A stretch of 64,000 nt of DNA from Pararge aegeria (taxonomy: Eukaryota; Arthropoda; Insecta; Lepidoptera; Nymphalidae), in NCBI RefSeq assembly GCF_905163445.1, contig NC_053200.1, positions 2,976,001-3,040,000 of the forward strand. Reading direction: 5' to 3'. Positions within the stretch are counted from its first letter, which is position 1; every line of letters starts with the position of its first letter. A program made the position numbers and the translations under genes. The notes beneath the pieces are model-generated. The model saw only the letters and a program-made list of their open reading frames with translations, made no database searches and was not told the DNA's origin. Positions 30,672 through 41,334 of the stretch are shown here, piece by piece.

Positions 30672-32700
30672 ATTCAATTTGAACTTATATCATACCTATT
30701 AAATATCCTAGATAGTGCTTTTTTGATTCTGGATTTCCCTCCTAATAGATACAAAATCTGTAAAGAAACATTCTGGAAGCGAAAACAGGCAGATATCACT
30801 CAATAAAACAACCTGACATAACTATTACTTCATTTCAACACCTCGACTTATAAAAGACTTCAACGCGCGCTGTTAAATTAACTTAATAACTTTAATGCGA
30901 GATCGTGATCAATCAAATCGAATCGTCTGAAGATGTAAAATAAACTGAGTATTTATTTTGATGATAAAATAATATTTTAATCTTCTTGTTTGTAACATAT
31001 CAATTATATTGACCAAATAATTAGAGAATGACGTTATTTATACGAGAAAATGAATTTTGAATATGATAACTAAGGTAATTAAGGCGATGAACCTTGAAAA
31101 AAGAATATGGTATCATCTTGTAAGATTACTTTCACATTTTTAAGAGTTCGAAGTCTATTTTGAAAGTAGAACTTAAAATAGTAGCGCCCAGATAGTTGGC
31201 GCGAAAAAATATACTATAATTTTTTTCCATTTTCTTTACGCCCTAACTGAGCAACGAGTTTACTGGATTTTTGGTATAGAGTTAGCTGAAAAGACGTGGA
31301 GTCCTAAACCTAGACTACTTTTCTCCCCATTAGACAAATGGGTTCCGAAGTGTTTTGTAAAAACCGCATTATTTAAAATTAAAATAATTGGTGCTAGACG
31401 AAAGAATACGCATAACGTATCTAGTATAAGTACGTGTTTTAAACGCTTAAATAGTTCATAGTCGCAAACAATGTGAAAATAAACAAATCGGGACATTCAT
31501 TCATCATTGAATACCTCATTTCTTTAACAATACTTAGACAACGGAAAAAAATTGAAATACTAAATGAAAAAAATTGAAAAATGCCAGCGAAATCTTCAGA
31601 ATCGCGACGCACCAATGTACGCTGCGGGTGTATAGTACGTGTGTAGTTTTAGAAGTAGCCGACGCCCGCCTTTCGATATGAATCAGTGATCGCTTTATAT
31701 TTTTTCATCAATTACCATAGCACTTTTTTGACGAGTAGTTGTTGGACCTTTGACAGGGTTGCTTCACATCAATAAGTGTTTCTGAAGCCTAACGAAAATG
31801 ATTTACCAATCATGTTACGTTTGCGCAATTGAAGATTGTAAGATGCATTCAATTAAATGAGAATGTATTACACTTATCCCCAGTTTAAACTGGGGAAAAT
31901 AATCTAATATAATAAAAGAAAACGTTGACAGCAATCAATTTTAATCGTTCATCAGCAACTTTGATGAACTTTTAACAAACCCAATTTTGTTTATTAATTT
32001 TATCTACTGGTCTCCTTAAATTGTGTTAGTAAATTCAGACCCAATCTGGAAGTAATCACTTATATATGAATAGAGATAAAATATAAAACACGGGTTCCTT
32101 TGTTTAAAGTAGAGCAAAACGTTATGTCTGTTGTTACCCTACTTAACTACTAACCAGTACCACTTATTATTAGGTGTTCAGATTCTTCCTGATAAAGTAA
32201 TTGATTGGATCAATAATATGATCATCGGCTATTCAGAAACTGGGGATAAATGTCTAGAATGTTATGTATGTTACATCAAAGCATTTTTTTATATATTCAT
32301 TCAGATTAATTTGTTTTTATTTATTTTACTCTTTTTAGTAAAAGATTTGTGACCTCAATCGACGATAAAGTAATGTTACATTTAAGAATGTACTTTAAGC
32401 AACTGTTAGTGGCTTGTATTAAAGTTTGTTTATTGTTATTGGTGTCTCTTTAGAATATTTTTTTTCTCAACCCGTAAATTAAATTTCATGGCTTTTTAAA
32501 GGCTATAAATACACGGACACCAGCTAAGGAAGTAGAGGACCTGTTATGACTATGAAAAACGTGCTTACCTTAGTATATAGTGGGTACTAAAATGGCAACT
32601 TTGTTATTATTTCTACATATTTATTTTTATAAAATATCACAAACAAAATAGGATTTAAAATTCAGCTAAGCAATTAAATGCACAATTTCAACAAAAACAC
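30672..32700. other. 2-kb unique-looking stretch
   Basis: I see no repeat family and no defensible coding exon. The antisense of 31260-31400 reads on the plus strand as AEKTWSPKPRLLFSPLDKW in one frame. It is protein-like but not recognised. Confidence 0.3.
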
Positions 32701-32710
32701 CTTAGTCAGT

Positions 32711-32869
32711 GATGACAGTTTGTACAGAGAAATTGTGGACACTTTAATGGCAAACGGTCAACTGATGACAATTTGTACAGGGAAATTGTGGACACTTTAA
32801 TGGCAAACGGTCAAGTGATGACAATTTGTACAGAGATATTGTGGACACTTTAATGGCAAACAGTCAAGC
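32711..32869. repeat. Minisatellite, 3 x 53 bp
   Basis: Units start GATGACAGTTTGTACAGAG (32711), GATGACAATTTGTACAGGG (32764) and GATGACAATTTGTACAGAG (32817), each followed by TTGTGGACACTTTAATGGC. They differ at only a few positions. The 53-bp period is not a multiple of three, so it is unlikely to be coding. Confidence 0.95.
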
Positions 32870-33237
32870 TATTAAACTGAGCCGTTTCTTTAATTCCTTA
32901 TTCATTGAAACACAGACAGCCGCACATTAAATAAAGACATAACCGGACAAAGCGTTTATGAAATACATTAGGGACATAGATCCCGATTGTTATCCGACTG
33001 GACTGGCTGTCATTATACATAATATATTAAATGATGTCCCTAGAGATTTGAAGTCCCTAATATGACAAGCGAGTTTCTCTGGAACTGTCATGATAGTAAT
33101 TATATTTTTAGTTCTTTAAAAACGTCTTGTATATGTCAATGGGTACGTTTTTATGAACGTGGAGAAGTGCCAGTCCGGATAGGCAATGACCCCCATGACC
33201 CCCCCAGGGGGGGCCCTGGATCCGCCGTTGTGTTTAT

Positions 33238-33343
33238 GTACCAAGGACTCTTACAAAGCGTTTTGCTTCCTCGTTCCTAATTCGCACCGAAAAGATTTGG
33301 AATGCCCTTCCGGCTTCCGTTTTCCCTGGTTCCATCAAATCTA
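33238..33343 (+). pseudogene. LINE-D ORF2 C-terminal fragment, plus strand
   Basis: The frame reads VPRTLTKRFASSFLIRTEKI then WNALPASVFPGSIKS, matching the 13491-13664 relic up to FP. It is then interrupted. Confidence 0.65.
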
Positions 33344-33344
33344 T

Positions 33345-33620
33345 ATATTAAAAAAAAATATTATCCAATTTTTTTTATTTACGCCTGATGTAAAGCAATG
33401 ATGCGGTCTAAGTTCGGGCGCGCTTGCCTAGAAAACGCCCCTTCAATCTTGCCTTGAAGGCATTCAAGTTGTATGAATCAGGAAACACCGAAGCCGGAAG
33501 AAGCCAATTGTAATAAAAGAGTTGCTTTTTGTTTCCATCTAATTGAAATTCACCATTAATAAGTAGCTTAAATAAATCCTTGTTATATGGGTCACATGCT
33601 CCAAAGATAAGCGCAAGAAG
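33345..33620 (-). mobile_element. LINE-D 3' end, minus strand, tail-to-tail with the previous copy
   Basis: Minus strand: LPASVFPDSYNLNAFKARLK then GRFLGKRART and stop, followed by CATCAGGCGTAAATAAAAAA and a second A-run that abuts the plus-strand fragment at 33343. Confidence 0.65.
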
Positions 33621-33934
33621 AGAGACAAACAAAAATTGTGTTTGGTTAATGCTATCATTCAAATAATTATAATTATATATGACCTTAATCACATACAGTT
33701 TGCGTAATCAGTAATTACATACCGACACTTCAGATTAGTTTATTTATGTAGATGCATTCAAATGGACAGTGTAAAAAGATTACTATGTAGAGATTTTAGC
33801 TTGTAAGTAATTTGGTAATTTGTAAAGTGCATCGTAATATATTACATTCGTTACCTGTTATTTCGTAACTTTAACAATATCGAGGTCGGAGATTGCTCCG
33901 AGTCACCACAAATACATCTAGAGCCGGGTAATCG

Positions 33935-34115
33935 TTATTGTGAACAGATTGTGGGCTTCTTCTTAGACAGGACGCGATTGGAACGGCCTCGTAGCTTTAG
34001 TTTAATTTTACGAATACAGTTATCTCCATCAGCTCACTATTATGTACACATTTTTTGTGTAATGTAGGCATCATAAGTGCCATCTTTGGGCCTATTTGAA
34101 TAAAGCTATTTTCAA
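33935..34115 (+). repeat. LINE-B-type 3' tail
   Basis: GATTGTGGGCTTCTTCTTAG, GGCCTCGTAGCTTTAGTTTA, ATAAGTGCCATCTTTGGG and TTTGAATAAAGCTATTTTC. It belongs to the subfamily with the CCATCTATGGGCC segment (also 36225 and 58985). Confidence 0.65.
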
Positions 34116-34330
34116 CTTTGGATGAGCCTCTGATGAAATCAGTTAGTAACATATGAAATGAATGGTTGAACTGTTAGGACTCATTTTCTTTTTTACACGA
34201 TTTGCGCATGAGCCTGATGGAAAGCAAAGATGAGGTTCGTTGCTTTGCGCAAGCGTATGTTGGGAATAAGAAACTTTAGAAAATGCTGATTTGTATAGCC
34301 ATATACACTGATGCGTCACACGCGTACACC

Positions 34331-34378
34331 CACCACACACACACACACAAACGCACACGCACGCACGCACACGCACAC
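34331..34378. repeat. CA/GCAC microsatellite
   Basis: (CA)n followed by interrupted CGCACG units. The minus-strand frame rich in CVCVCV is an artefact of it. Confidence 0.95.
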
Positions 34379-34389
34379 AGACGCCCACC

Positions 34390-35038
34390 CTTCGCGAGGG
34401 TCGAAAGCGCCTTTCTGACTAGAAACTAGAACTCCAAGAATTTAAAATATTGTCATATGTAGTTACTAAAGCATGCATGTCAAGTTAACTTATATACTTT
34501 GGAGGCACTTGCAAAGTTATTGCATCATTATGTCAGATGTCATATGTCATCTGCCCGTGACATCCAACTTGACATCTCGTACCTACGCAGTCCCGTCGTG
34601 ACCACGATCCATGCAACTGGGTCGAAATATCGACAAATCCAAAAATATTATCGTGGTATGTACCTGTTTAACTTAATTTAAGAAACATTATGTCATAGTC
34701 TCATAATAGTTTTAACAAAGCATTTAACGTAATCTTTCAATTTGGGAATCTTCAAATAAGAATGAACAGACGTTATTCTGAACAAGCACGTTCTAACTTA
34801 GACAATAATCAGAGCTTTCTATAAGATATGATTGTATCATACTAGTCAAGCGCAACTATACTATGAATTGTAATAAAATGTTCAGGTGGTTTGCTACAAA
34901 ATTACTATTTCGATACTAATATACCTGCAGAAATATATAAAACATTGTGAGCCCCGTCATGACCCTCGTAAAAAGTCACGCCTACACTCTTTCTTGTCTT
35001 TTAATGTAAACAATATTTTCATAACGTTTAAATTAAAT
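34390..35038. other. Spacer, nothing recognised
   Basis: Only weak low-complexity (ATGTCAGATGTCATATGTCA near 34531). The 60-codon frame at 34499 has no known domain. Confidence 0.35.
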
Positions 35039-35040
35039 TA

Positions 35041-35170
35041 ATTGGTTGCCTAGAAGAGATTGCTATATAGCGATAAGGCTGCGAAATTGTATACGCTGCG
35101 TTGTGTTATTTGAAAAAAAAACATTATTAGTTAATAAAAAATTTTTAGTTTGGTGTGCAATAAAAGTGCA
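35041..35170 (+). repeat. LINE-C 3' tail
   Basis: TTGGTTGCCTAGAAGAGATT, ATAGCGATAAGGCTGCG and GGTGTGCAATAAAAGTGC. It is followed almost directly by SINE2. Confidence 0.65.
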
Positions 35171-35179
35171 AGAATATTA

Positions 35180-35360
35180 CCGAGAACTCTTAGACTTGCA
35201 GGTTTCCTCACGATATTTTTCTTCACCGTTGAAGCAAGTGATATTTCACTGCATAAATTAAAAAAATATATAACTCTGGAAAGTTAGAAGTGCGTGCCGG
35301 GATCAAACTCGTTTCAAAAGAGAGACCGGAACCGCTACCACGGCTATCACCGCTATTGGG
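35180..35360 (-). repeat. SINE2 5' half
   Basis: From GAACTCTTAGACTTGCAGG through CTTCACCGTTGAAGCAAG to an inverted head, TACCACGGCTATCACCGC. Confidence 0.75.
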
Positions 35361-35537
35361 GATTTATTGGGTATTAGCGTTTATAACATTTTATTAATGA
35401 GTTCTTAAGAAAGACAGATGGTTGTTTTATCATAAACCTCTCATGAAGCGTCGCGTTGGAGCGATATACCCACGCAAGCTTAAATATGCTACCTTAGAGT
35501 TACCCCTCTCACCTCTCGCTCAAGGTCCTCTAACCCT

Positions 35538-35870
35538 CAGTGGCGTGCATAGATGGTATGCACAGGGTATGCAGATGATATAAAGTGTAGAGAATTTCCA
35601 GTAAGAGTAAATGTAAAGGGCTTTTTATACCTCTTATAATGCCGGTCCTTAAGTTTTTAACAACTCGTACTGGAGATTTTTTCATTTGTGCATACCCTGT
35701 ATGCAAGCCGCTTACCCTAGGGCTTAGAATACGAGCAGTGGCGTGCACTTCATACATGCACAAAAGTACTGCCTACATTTTTTTACATCGCCTTTATAAA
35801 GAAGTATTTTGTCCATTTTATACAGCCAATTTCCTGCTTTATTTATATCTTAGTCAATTACCTTATCCAC
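35538..35870. mobile_element. Two head-to-tail hAT MITE copies, degraded
   Basis: Left ends CAGTGGCGTGCA occur at 35538 and again at 35736 (CAGTGGCGTGCACTTC). The first has AGGGTATGCAGATG and an inverted GCATACCCTGTATGC inner part; the second continues as the 40568 family but loses its right end. The interior of the first differs, suggesting a second subfamily. Confidence 0.55.
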
Positions 35871-36144
35871 GCCAATGAGTCAGAGGGCACCTAAAAGGAC
35901 GAGAGTTCCGCGACTAGTCCAAAGACTCGCCGCTATTTTACTGCCCAGTGGAAATTGCCTTTATTGGGTATTGCCGCGATTTGCTTTTGGAAGGGAAACC
36001 TAAGGATAATAAGCATAGGTACTTACTTAGTAACTACCTATCGTATTAATAAGCAAATTTTTTGTACTAGCCTAGGTAGGTACCAAAAATTTGCGTACTA
36101 TGGGATGTTAACATTGATTTATTCTCTTATTTTTTATTTGCTAA

Positions 36145-36193
36145 GCTCTAATAACCGTTTCTCCTGGCTCGTAGGAGAGACGGTTATTAGAGC
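36145..36193. repeat. 21-bp inverted repeat, 7-nt loop
   Basis: 36145-36165 pairs with 36173-36193 with one mismatch. No known element boundary is adjacent. Confidence 0.9.
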
Positions 36194-36224
36194 ATAAGTC
36201 AAGTTAAAGACAATGTCAAAAATA

Positions 36225-36425
36225 TCTTCTTTGAAGTGGGCCTATAGATGGCACTTATGAGGCGTACATTACATGAAAAATGTGTACCAACATGGTGTGC
36301 ACAATTTTTCCATATCATGTGCAGTGAGATAATGGCGATAATCATATTCAATAAATTAAAACTAAAGCTACGAGGGTTCCCACGACCACAATCGCGTCTT
36401 GGTCTAAGAAGAAGCCCACTATAAA
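36225..36425 (-). repeat. LINE-B-type 3' tail
   Basis: Inverted tail with GGGCTTCTTCTTAGACCAAG, AACCCTCGTAGCTTTAGTT and AAGTGCCATCTATAGGCC. Confidence 0.65.
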
Positions 36426-36429
36426 CCAA

Positions 36430-36940
36430 AATATAGGCCAACAAAGCGCAGTTTGAAGCGACATGCTAACGGGTTCTACGTGGCACGGGAGTCCACTACG
36501 CAGAACAGAAATACCCAATACCTTATAATTTTGAACCTGAAACTAGAATTGGACTCCTCGAGATCTGTGGTCGAACAATCTAACGACTAGACAAACGAGG
36601 AAGTTTAAAAAGCTTACTCAGCTTACTTAGCAATGTAATTCACTTGGTAGATGGAGGGATTGCCATTGTGATTTAAAGACGGTGCCTTAGCAGAGAATAG
36701 ATAGGTGGTCATTGGTCGTAATACCCATTCTTTCTTTTGTCTACATAATCGAGGGACACGGTAGTGCGTCCACCCAAGTTCCACCCAAGATCTTACGCGA
36801 AATATGAATAAAACTTTAAATCTCTAGGTTACACCAATTATATGATACAGATTTTCGAAAATCTATTTTACAGTTTTTTCTGTCACTGAATGTATCACAA
36901 TTTTTTTATTATGGGAAAAATAAATTATAATACACATATA
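36430..36940. other. Spacer with one tRNA-like relic
   Basis: At about 36535-36600 an inverted tRNA-like head (TCGTTTGTCTAGTCGTTAGA read on the minus strand) of SINE4 type is visible. The rest is unassigned. Confidence 0.35.
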
Positions 36941-36944
36941 AAAA

Positions 36945-37019
36945 ACCCTGTTTTCTGAGTCCAAGGCAGTCGGTTTGAGTCCCACTACTGGAAAATGTTT
37001 GTCTGATTAGCATGAATGT

Positions 37020-37058
<39 letters not shown>

Positions 37059-37182
37059 TAAGTTTTTATGTATATTATTCATAAAAAAATTCTGTCGTCA
37101 CCGTAGAACCCATAACACAAGCTACGCTTACTTTGGGGCTAGATGGCGATGTGTGTATTGTCGTAGTATATTTATTTATTTT
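36945..37182 (+). repeat. SINE1, head-truncated, with TA expansion
   Basis: It starts at CCCTGTTTTCTGAGTCC, keeps a weak box B (GGTTTGAGTCCCA) and the body, and has a pure (TA)n tract at 37024-37056 in place of the usual GTATATTATAAG segment. The 3' end CTAGATGGCGATGTGTGTAT is intact. Confidence 0.85.
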
Positions 37183-37199
37183 ATGTGGTGTACAATAAA

Positions 37200-37900
37200 A
37201 TTGTATTAATTGATTCATTCATTTAAACTGCTAATAGAAAATCGGCATTATTTTCGCATTCGTTTTTACTTGGGCTACAAATTAACACCGTGCCTAATAA
37301 ACTTGAGGTACAAAAAAATCTCATGAAATTGAATAGCCCAATTAAACCAATTAAAGTCGTCACTTTTGAAAACAGTTAATAGAAATTAACAAATTAGTCT
37401 CATGAGAAAAACGTTGTCCTGGGAATTTGTAATACAAAAGACGCAGCAGCTCACCTAGGTGTTAGCTATGAAGTTGTTTCAAAATACGCTGTTAGTAAAA
37501 GATGTAGGCAATGTTTCATAACTATTCTTTAACCTTTATTGTTTGTTTGTTTGTTTATAAAATATCTTTATTAATTAAATAATTTGTAATACAATTCATA
37601 TCCTGGTGACTAGCCTAGGTTGAACAAATCAATAATATACTTACAGTTTAGCAGGTTACAACACCTTTTTAAAACTTTACAGCATATAAACTAAACATTT
37701 TTAACAACTTATTGAGCCACATAACAGATGATAATAACTTGTTTTACGTAGAACTTAGTACAGACGTACGTTTATTAATACAAATGAAATTTAACTGTTA
37801 AAGATATTAATCCTATATTTATAAATTAAACGAGGGTAGCACTCGGAACTATGCAACAGTTAACCTTTATTATTCTGTAAATTAGATAATTTAAAGAATA
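37200..37900. other. AT-rich spacer, nothing recognised
   Basis: Includes (GTTT)n at about 37542. No supportable element. Confidence 0.4.
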
Positions 37901-37904
37901 ATAA

Positions 37905-38035
37905 AGGTTACATTGAAGAGATCGCTACTAAGCGATAAGGCCGCCCTTTGTATCCTACTTTTTAAGTTTATTTTTGTTGTGTCCATTGTTTTTTTTTCCT
38001 ATTTGTGGTGTACAAATAAAGTGTATAAATAAATA
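37905..38035 (+). repeat. LINE-C 3' tail
   Basis: TTGAAGAGATCGCTACTAAG, CGATAAGGCCGCCCTTTG and GTGGTGTACAAATAAAGTG with an AAATAAATAAAT terminus. Confidence 0.7.
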
Positions 38036-38089
38036 AATAATTTGGACACAGGCTTCGAGTAACCCTAACCAAAATGGCACCATCTACGA

Positions 38090-38464
38090 CAGTGGCGTGC
38101 AATGGGTTTCTTACCAGGGTATGCATACACCAGGGAATCCGGCTCCGCTTCCATCTCTCACAAGATAGAAAAAAATGAATGTTAAAATGTAAAATGTAAA
38201 TTGTTGATGTAGGAAAATAGCAACTGCTGAGTTTCTCGCCGGCTTCTTCTCGGTAGAATCTGCCTTCCGAACCGGTGGTAGAGTCACTACAAACAGACAT
38301 ACTTGACGTTTCAAAAGTGCTTATATTAGGCCTACTTGAAATAAATGAATTTTGAATTTGAATTTGAAAATTGCTGAAACGGCACAAATTCTCCTCCTAT
38401 TCGAGTTATATATCAATGTTATGGTAGGCAGTGCTTTTGTGCATGTATGTAGTGCACGGCATTG
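38090..38464 (-). mobile_element. hAT MITE split by a LINE-A tail
   Basis: Left end CAGTGGCGTGCAATGGG to GGTATGCATACACC, right part GGCAGTGCTTTTGTGCATG to AGTGCACGGCATTG. The flanking octamers ATCTACGA and ATCTCCGC agree at 6 of 8. The interior from about 38136 to 38368 is foreign. Confidence 0.7.
38136..38368 (+). mobile_element. LINE-A tail inside the MITE
   Basis: Begins with the ORF end (TCTCTCACAAGATAG as at 25559) and runs through GAGTTTCTCGCCGGCTTC to a TGAATTTGAATTTGA terminus. It is about 230 bp long with high similarity to the 24.8 kb copy. Confidence 0.8.
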
Positions 38465-38680
38465 ATCTCCGCTCATATCAGTGGCTTTTAATTGTTTTCT
38501 GTGTCCTATGTGTTATGGTATGGTATGGTTCTATGGTTGCCTAATAGTCAACTTTTAGGCAACTGGAAATCATCTTAGGCCGCTTTAGTACCAAAGCACT
38601 AACTTTAACGATATGCATGTATAATACTTATTTACTCTATCAATTGTGTTGTGACGACTGTGCCCGCTTTTAGTCATTTA

Positions 38681-38807
38681 TCTAATCCAAAATCTTTATA
38701 ACAGATTTAATTACGTAGTGCTTTCCTGTTCCTACTCGTCTCTGTAGATAAGGATACCACTAATAAATCAATCAATCCGCCATCTGTAGACTTTGGGTTA
38801 GATTAGA
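38681..38807. repeat. PM palindromic MITE
   Basis: TCTAATCCAAAATCTT on the left and inverted TTTGGGTTAGATTAGA on the right, with internal GATAAGGATACCACTAATAA and its partner. 127 bp. Confidence 0.65.
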
Positions 38808-38885
38808 AACCGCAACTCATCTTAGGCCGCTTTAGTACCAAAAGCACTAACTTTTACGATATGCATGTATTTATAATGTAAATAA

Positions 38886-39018
38886 ATAAATAAATATACT
38901 ACGACAATACACACATCGCCATCTAGGCCCAAAGTAAGCGTAGCTTGTGTTATGGCTAAGGTGACTGAAGAATATTTTTATGAATAACATACATAAATAC
39001 TTATAATATACATATAAC
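38886..39018 (-). repeat. SINE1 3' half in the duplication
   Basis: Tail AAATAAATAAATAAATATAC and body CATCTAGGCCCAAAGTAAGC to TAATATACATATAA. The head is absent. Confidence 0.8.
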
Positions 39019-39129
39019 TTACTACTTATTTACTCTATCGATTGTGTTGTGACGACTGTGTCTGCTATTAATAATTTATTTTTACGTAGTGCTTTCCTGC
39101 TCCTACTAGATTTTGGATTAGATTATAAA

Positions 39130-39195
39130 TATTGGGCTTTTACACTTTTAGTGATAAGGCCGCCTTTGCACTAGTACTATTACTGTTTACTTTGC
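39130..39195 (+). repeat. LINE-C fragment
   Basis: TTTTAGTGATAAGGCCGCCT and short flanks only. A perfect 14-bp inverted repeat follows at 39281-39311. Confidence 0.45.
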
Positions 39196-39199
39196 GTTT

Positions 39200-39860
39200 A
39201 CAACATTATTTTAATTATTACTTTAATTATTTAATTATTACATTGTTGTATATTGTATAGTGCGTATTGTGTCTTGCAATAATGTTTTTCTATTAGCAAT
39301 AGAAAAACATTCTATTGGACTTGGGTAAGACATATGTACGAGTATCTGTGTTATTAATCTGAGTAATTCTACGCAGTAATCATTTCAAATTTAATCAAAG
39401 TTAGGTAATCCAAGGATGTAGGAGTGGTTTTGGCTTACATAGTAATTACCTACCATCTGTTTAGATGGGCACTAATTTACGTTAGAAGTCAAGGCAATCT
39501 GCTAAGGCGTTCGTAAAAAAGATATTAATGGAAACCTTACATATAAATATGGACAGATATTTTCTATCAATTTTATTTATTTATTCGAAACAAACACCAA
39601 CAGTATTCATAAAAAAAAGTGCTATAATTACAAATTATGTCTAGTGACATTACAACAATCCATTATAAGTGTATACAGCATTATCATTATTATCTCTGGT
39701 CAAAACAAAATACTAAAAAAAAAAGTAAAAAATCTATTGAAAATCATGATGTACGTTCGAGGTAAACTACTATGGAAGAGTAATAATTAATAATAAATAA
39801 AAAATTATAATATGGATAAAAGAAGTTCAGTATTTATTATTATATATGAATATACTATAT
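39200..39860. other. AT-rich spacer, nothing recognised
   Basis: Contains the 39281-39311 hairpin. Nothing else supportable. Confidence 0.4.
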
Positions 39861-39864
39861 ACAG

Positions 39865-40205
39865 GTATATGGCGGTGTTAGTGCAGTGGGTAGGAGCTCG
39901 GCTTCAATTTCGGGGGGGGGGGGGGGGGGGGGGGGGACCGGTTCGAAGCCAAGCACGCACCACTAACTTTTCTAGGATATGTGCATTTTAAGTTATTAAA
40001 AATATCACTTGCTTCTACGGTGAAGAAAAACAACGTGAGGAAACCTGCGTTCATGCATGTTCTACAAAATAAGTATGTTATGTATTCTCAAAAGTATGGA
40101 GACCACCAATCCACAATGAGCCAGCGTGGTGGACTACGGCCTTAACCCTTTCTCATTGTGGGAGGAAACCCGTGCCCTGCAGTGGGCTGGTAATGGGCCG
40201 ATATT
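39865..40205 (+). repeat. SINE2 with a 25-G run
   Basis: Head GGTGTTAGTGCAGTGGGTAG, then the usual 5-6 G stretch before box B is expanded to 25 G (39912-39936), then GGTTCGAAGCC and a complete body ending AGTGGGCTGGTAATGGG. It is otherwise full length. Confidence 0.85.
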
Positions 40206-40209
40206 ATGA

Positions 40210-40558
40210 TATACAGGATGGCCGAGGAAGAACAAACAGAAAATTTGAATACCTTGTATTAAAGGGTATCCAATGACCCTTTAACAAATTATATTACGGT
40301 TTACCTAGGCCTTACCTTTCTTTTATGGTATAGTGCCTTTACGCAGAAGTGGGATAGTATTCTTAGGTTAAGGCCGATGTTAGTAGACACTCACGAAAAT
40401 TAACAAAAGTTGTCCTAATTCAGTCGCATACACAAATCTCTGGAGTCTGGACTAAACTGACAGGTTTCAAAATTGTGCTCTTCTTTTCCTGCTGGGAACG
40501 TTATGAAAAGGATGGCTCTAACTTATACTTCAACATGCTAAAATAATCAATCTAAGTA
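40210..40558. other. Spacer, nothing recognised
   Basis: No supportable feature. Confidence 0.4.
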
Positions 40559-40559
40559 T

Positions 40560-40719
40560 ATAGACGCCAGTGGCGTGCACTACATACATGCACAAAAGCA
40601 CTGCATACCCTAAAATTGAAATAAAGCCCGAATAAGAGGAAGATTTTTTTCATTTTATGCTACTTTCCTGCTGTATGCATACCCTGTTAAGAAACCCAGT
40701 GCACGCCACTGATAGACGC
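40560..40719. mobile_element. hAT-type MITE with perfect 8-bp target duplication
   Basis: The element occupies 40568-40711 (144 bp). The terminal inverted repeat is CAGTGGCGTGCACT, perfect over 14 bp. The target duplication ATAGACGC is at 40560-40567 and 40712-40719. Eight-base duplications and CAGTGG-type ends are features of hAT elements. It has no coding capacity and needs a transposase in trans. Confidence 0.92.
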
Positions 40720-40727
40720 AGAACGCA

Positions 40728-40845
40728 GCGTTGGTACACGCAGAACCCACGAGGTGGACGGATGACATTAAGGGACTCGCAGAGAGCCGCTGGATCCAAG
40801 CCGCACAAGACTGGAGTGGTATTTGAAACTCCCAGCAAAAGTTGA
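40728..40845 (+). pseudogene. LINE-F (RTE-like) ORF end relic
   Basis: ACGAGGTGGACGGATGACAT, GGACTCGCAGAGAGCCGCTG and AGCCGCACAAGACTGGAG match the 26740 relic in order. Frames are broken. Confidence 0.6.
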
Positions 40846-40849
40846 CATG

Positions 40850-41330
40850 ATCATAATGATGATAGACGCAGACCTCCCTTCTTTTAGAAGGTTAACAATA
40901 CAGTTATATTTATGTGTTATGTGTAACATTAATAATTCAACCGCAAACAGTCAAAAACAGGTTCATTATCGTAATGAAACGTTAACGGTCGAACGTCGCG
41001 GCCAAATGTGGAATAAAGCAATTAGATTCACTTGGAAATAGTCCAAGAGCTCGTGACTTTAATACTGACTACTTTTCTGCTATATTTTTTTTCATTTCAT
41101 TAGATATCGTAATGAAAAGAAGTGATTACTCGGTGAAGTCCTAGATACTCCTACGAAACGTCGAGATGGGTGTTGAAGCCCATGCATCTCGCCCATGGCA
41201 ATCTAGGATAGAAAAACCTGGCAAACTTGCAAATTAAATTGGCAAGAAGAAGGAGATTAAAAGCGTAAAACAGCCCACTACTGTACTTAAAGCCACTCTC
41301 AATCTGAATGGAGTAGTTTATAAGCCTCAG
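40850..41330. other. Spacer, nothing recognised
   Basis: No supportable feature. Confidence 0.35.
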
Positions 41331-41334
41331 GAAA

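Larger units (their letters stand above)
38565..39125 (+). repeat. Local direct duplication, second unit carrying a SINE1
   Basis: Unit 1 (about 38572-38730) and unit 2 (about 38815-39125) share CATCTTAGGCCGCTTTAGTA, ACGATATGCATGTAT, TTATTTACTCTATC, GTGTTGTGACGACTGTG and TACGTAGTGCTTTCCTG. Unit 2 is split by the SINE1 at 38886-39018. Confidence 0.8.

Noticed and set aside
32711..32869. Short CRISPR-like array
   Set aside because: Units are contiguous with no unique spacers, and the context is an insect genome. It is a minisatellite.
33238..33620. Classic twin-priming inversion of one LINE-D
   Set aside because: The A-rich tail faces the inverted part, whereas twin priming puts the inverted 5' part on the far side from the tail.
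34143..34388. Cys/Val-rich minus-strand protein
   Set aside because: Translation of the CA microsatellite at 34331-34378.
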